The notes beneath the pieces were generated by a model that worked only from the letters and a program-made list of their open reading frames with translations, searched no databases and had not been told where the DNA came from. A DNA stretch of 64,000 nucleotides from Bacteroidota bacterium (lineage in GTDB: Bacteria > Bacteroidota > Bacteroidia > Chitinophagales > Saprospiraceae). Positions 62,339 through 64,000 of this stretch are shown here, one piece after another. Location: the NCBI GenBank assembly GCA_016124585.1, contig WGNL01000004.1, positions 186,001 to 250,000 on the forward strand. The letters are read 5' to 3'. The position numbers and the translations under genes were made by a program. Every line of letters starts with the position of its first letter. Positions within the stretch are counted from its first letter, which is position 1.

Positions 62339-63352
62339 TTAATTTTTAGATGTATTTTTTTCGATTGTGTTGAGATATGAATTGATTATTTTGTGGATAT
62401 CAAATCTATCTTCAGCAACTTGTCTTGCAGATAAGGAAAAGGACTGCCAGTTATTTTTTACATTTAATATTGCGTCAACTAATGATTTTACATCTGGAAA
62501 TCCTAATTCCCATGGATCAGAACCGTAAGGCACAATAAATCCTGCATTTGGAGGAACTAATTCTTTGAGCGAGCCAGTGTCAAAACCAACAACTGGTGCG
62601 CCACATGCTAATGCTTCAATTACTGTATTTGGGCATGCAGGATTAACGTCAAGTGAAAGGTAAATTGCATTTTGATAAATCAATGGTAACTTTTCTCTTG
62701 AAACAACCCCCATGTACTTAATTTCTGGATTTAGTTTTTCCTTAGATAATTCATTTTCAAAATTACCGTACATAAAAATTTCAATAGTTCCTGATAATGT
62801 AAGCATTAATTGATTAAGTAACTCAAGTGAGTATGGTGAGTAATCAATTGCTCCTTCAACTATTAGCAATTTAACTTTTTCTGAAATTGAGGGAAATGGC
62901 TTAAATATATTTAAATTAACTCCGTTATAGATTACTGTATATGGTACCCTAGATTTAATTTTTATTTTTTTCCACCAATTTTCCACAAACTTACTTTGGA
63001 ATATTACAATATCAGCAAAAAAAGCGTATATTATAGTGCTTATTATATTTCTTGATTCTAATAATAAAATATTGCTGATACCTTTTTTTTTCTTCCAATG
63101 CAACCAATTTCGACCATCTAATCTGTATATTATAGGTATACCTTTAATCTTCAATTTTGATAACCAAAATAGTTTTTTTGTTCCGCCAATAATAAATACA
63201 ATTTCAGGATTAACTTTGTCATTTGGGTAAATAATTTGCCACCCTAATAATCTTAATTCACTTTCAAATCTTGTTTGAAAACTTCCAGGACCACCAGTCC
63301 CAGCTTTGTGAGGAAACCCAATAGTTCTTTTTTGATTCATTATCATAGCCAA
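62339..63352 (-). CDS. Family 4 glycosyltransferase
   Basis: A 337-residue GT-B enzyme. GFPHKAGTGGPGSFQTRFESEL forms the donor-side loop of the first domain, IPIIYRLDGRNWLHW is mid-domain, YTVIYNGVNLNIFKP begins the second, and ACPNTVIEALACGAPVVGFDTG carries the E-x7-E-type motif. It overlaps the terminal sulfotransferase gene by 10 bases. The first two Met residues (1 and 3) are both possible starts. Confidence 0.9.
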   Translation of the reverse strand: MAMIMNQKRTIGFPHKAGTGGPGSFQTRFESELRLLGWQIIYPNDKVNPEIVFIIGGTKKLFWLSKLKIKGIPIIYRLDGRNWLHWKKKKGISNILLLESRNIISTIIYAFFADIVIFQSKFVENWWKKIKIKSRVPYTVIYNGVNLNIFKPFPSISEKVKLLIVEGAIDYSPYSLELLNQLMLTLSGTIEIFMYGNFENELSKEKLNPEIKYMGVVSREKLPLIYQNAIYLSLDVNPACPNTVIEALACGAPVVGFDTGSLKELVPPNAGFIVPYGSDPWELGFPDVKSLVDAILNVKNNWQSFSLSARQVAEDRFDIHKIINSYLNTIEKNTSKN

Positions 63353-64000
63353 TAAGTTAATTTTTTTCCAATTCTCTCTTCTAAAAGTAAATTAAATGGT
63401 TTATAAAATGATTTTAATTTGTCTAGTTGTGAATTTGAAGGTAATTTATATTTATACTTTATTTTTTCACCAAAGTGTAAAAATCGTTTTAATCTTTTTG
63501 GTATGAATTTTGAAGTAATTGGATTATTAAATAGGTGCAAATAAAGCGGGTTGTTCCAAATCATAGAAGCATTTTTTGCCTCTGGCAATGTCAATAATCC
63601 ATTGTCCGGATTAATATTCAAAAAACCATACAGTTTTCTTAACTCAATTTCAGGCGATGCTATTAGTTCTTCTAATACTATTATGTGAATATTTTCTTTA
63701 AGGAAGTACCTCTCAAATTCATTAATATAATTAATGTAGGCACCCCTACTAAAATATCCTTTGCTTACTTTTCCGAATTCAGCACAAAGATACTTATCTA
63801 ATATTTCATGTTCTTTTAATGGTTCAGTTAAATGTCGTCTATTATCCCAATATTGTGAATAAGCTCTTTTAATAGGGTCACGGAGAATCATAATTATTTT
63901 TATTTGACCCAGTGTATCAAAAATTTTTTTTGCAACATTTGGAAAACACATATAGCCCGGGCTAGCTTCGCCTACAAGGTTCTGTTCATTAGTAACAGCT
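63343..64000 (-). CDS. Sulfotransferase, 5' end outside window
   Basis: At least 218 residues are encoded; the frame continues to the right edge beyond the first ATG in view (63951), with residues NEQNLVGEASPGY before it. GEASPGYM fits the family G-E-x-S-P-x-Y region. KIIMILRDPIKRAYSQYWDNRR is the 3'-phosphate PAPS-binding block (R-D-P-x-x-R-A-x-S). RGAYINYINEFERYF and IHIIVLEEL follow, as in heparan- and other glycan sulfotransferases. The C-terminal PSNSQLDKLKSFYKPFN...L-E-E-R is the usual tail. The 5' PAPS loop lies outside the window. Confidence 0.88.
   Translation of the reverse strand, partial: AVTNEQNLVGEASPGYMCFPNVAKKIFDTLGQIKIIMILRDPIKRAYSQYWDNRRHLTEPLKEHEILDKYLCAEFGKVSKGYFSRGAYINYINEFERYFLKENIHIIVLEELIASPEIELRKLYGFLNINPDNGLLTLPEAKNASMIWNNPLYLHLFNNPITSKFIPKRLKRFLHFGEKIKYKYKLPSNSQLDKLKSFYKPFNLLLEERIGKKLTYWL

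Noticed and set aside
1-64000. Search by eye for CRISPR arrays, tRNA genes, rRNA and insertion sequences
   Set aside because: No regularly spaced repeats, cloverleaf-like sequences, rRNA signatures, transposase genes or flanking inverted repeats were recognised.

Overview
The window is a chromosomal piece of a Bacteroidota bacterium, most like the Saprospiria/Chitinophagia side of the phylum (the class is inferred). The evidence is a very large gingipain-type (C25) PorU-like protein of the type IX secretion system, a short RpoD-like sigma factor without region 1.1, several TAnnTTTG (-7 type) promoter boxes, a Bacteroidota-type Mrp protein, and many overlapping genes with weak Shine-Dalgarno sequences. 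No rRNA, tRNA, CRISPR array, prophage or insertion sequence was recognised.

Bases 1-18,000 are mostly housekeeping genes: an exonuclease cut by the window edge, a DUF4412 protein, ndk, nrnA, a lipoprotein FKBP, prfB (read through a programmed +1 frameshift), aspartate kinase, an RpoD-like sigma factor, a calcium-repeat lipoprotein, then on the minus strand mrp - GNAT - nfu - acyltransferase. On the plus strand follow a ribF fused to a family 2 glycosyltransferase, a five-Kazal-domain exported protein, an outer-membrane barrel protein and waaA (Kdo transferase). The 1664-residue C25/PorU2-like gene (17,966-22,960) closes this half.

From about 22,950 to the right edge lies one surface-polysaccharide locus of more than 41 kb, nearly all on the minus strand. 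It starts with an ABC exporter (Wzm, and Wzt with a C-terminal carbohydrate-binding-type domain) and an MptE-like protein. A short plus-strand operon follows: GT4, glucuronyl C5-epimerase, GT4. Next come deacetylases, FkbM and WbqC proteins, wecB, manC, a Wzi/RemB-like barrel, fcl and gmd (GDP-L-fucose), two PglC-like sugar transferases, a PglF-type dehydratase with a DegT aminotransferase, a DUF4838 lipoprotein, three ATP-grasp proteins, two more deacetylase-fold proteins, further GT4 enzymes, an SGNH + MBOAT acylation pair, and two PAPS-type sulfotransferases at the right edge. Inferred product: an ABC-exported heteropolysaccharide with fucose, amino sugars and epimerised uronic acid, which is sulfated, O-acylated and perhaps amide-linked to amino acids.

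Points missed by simple ORF calling: the prfB frameshift (4,100-4,104); a GT4 gene broken by one in-frame TAA (35,796-35,798); a 59-codon membrane-protein remnant with no annotated gene (30,443-30,622); a 4 x 7 bp repeat inside the dehydratase gene and a G9 tract inside the wzi-like gene, both possible phase-variation switches; divergent genes whose start codons overlap at a single CATG (25,821-25,824); and a probably leaderless ribF transcript.
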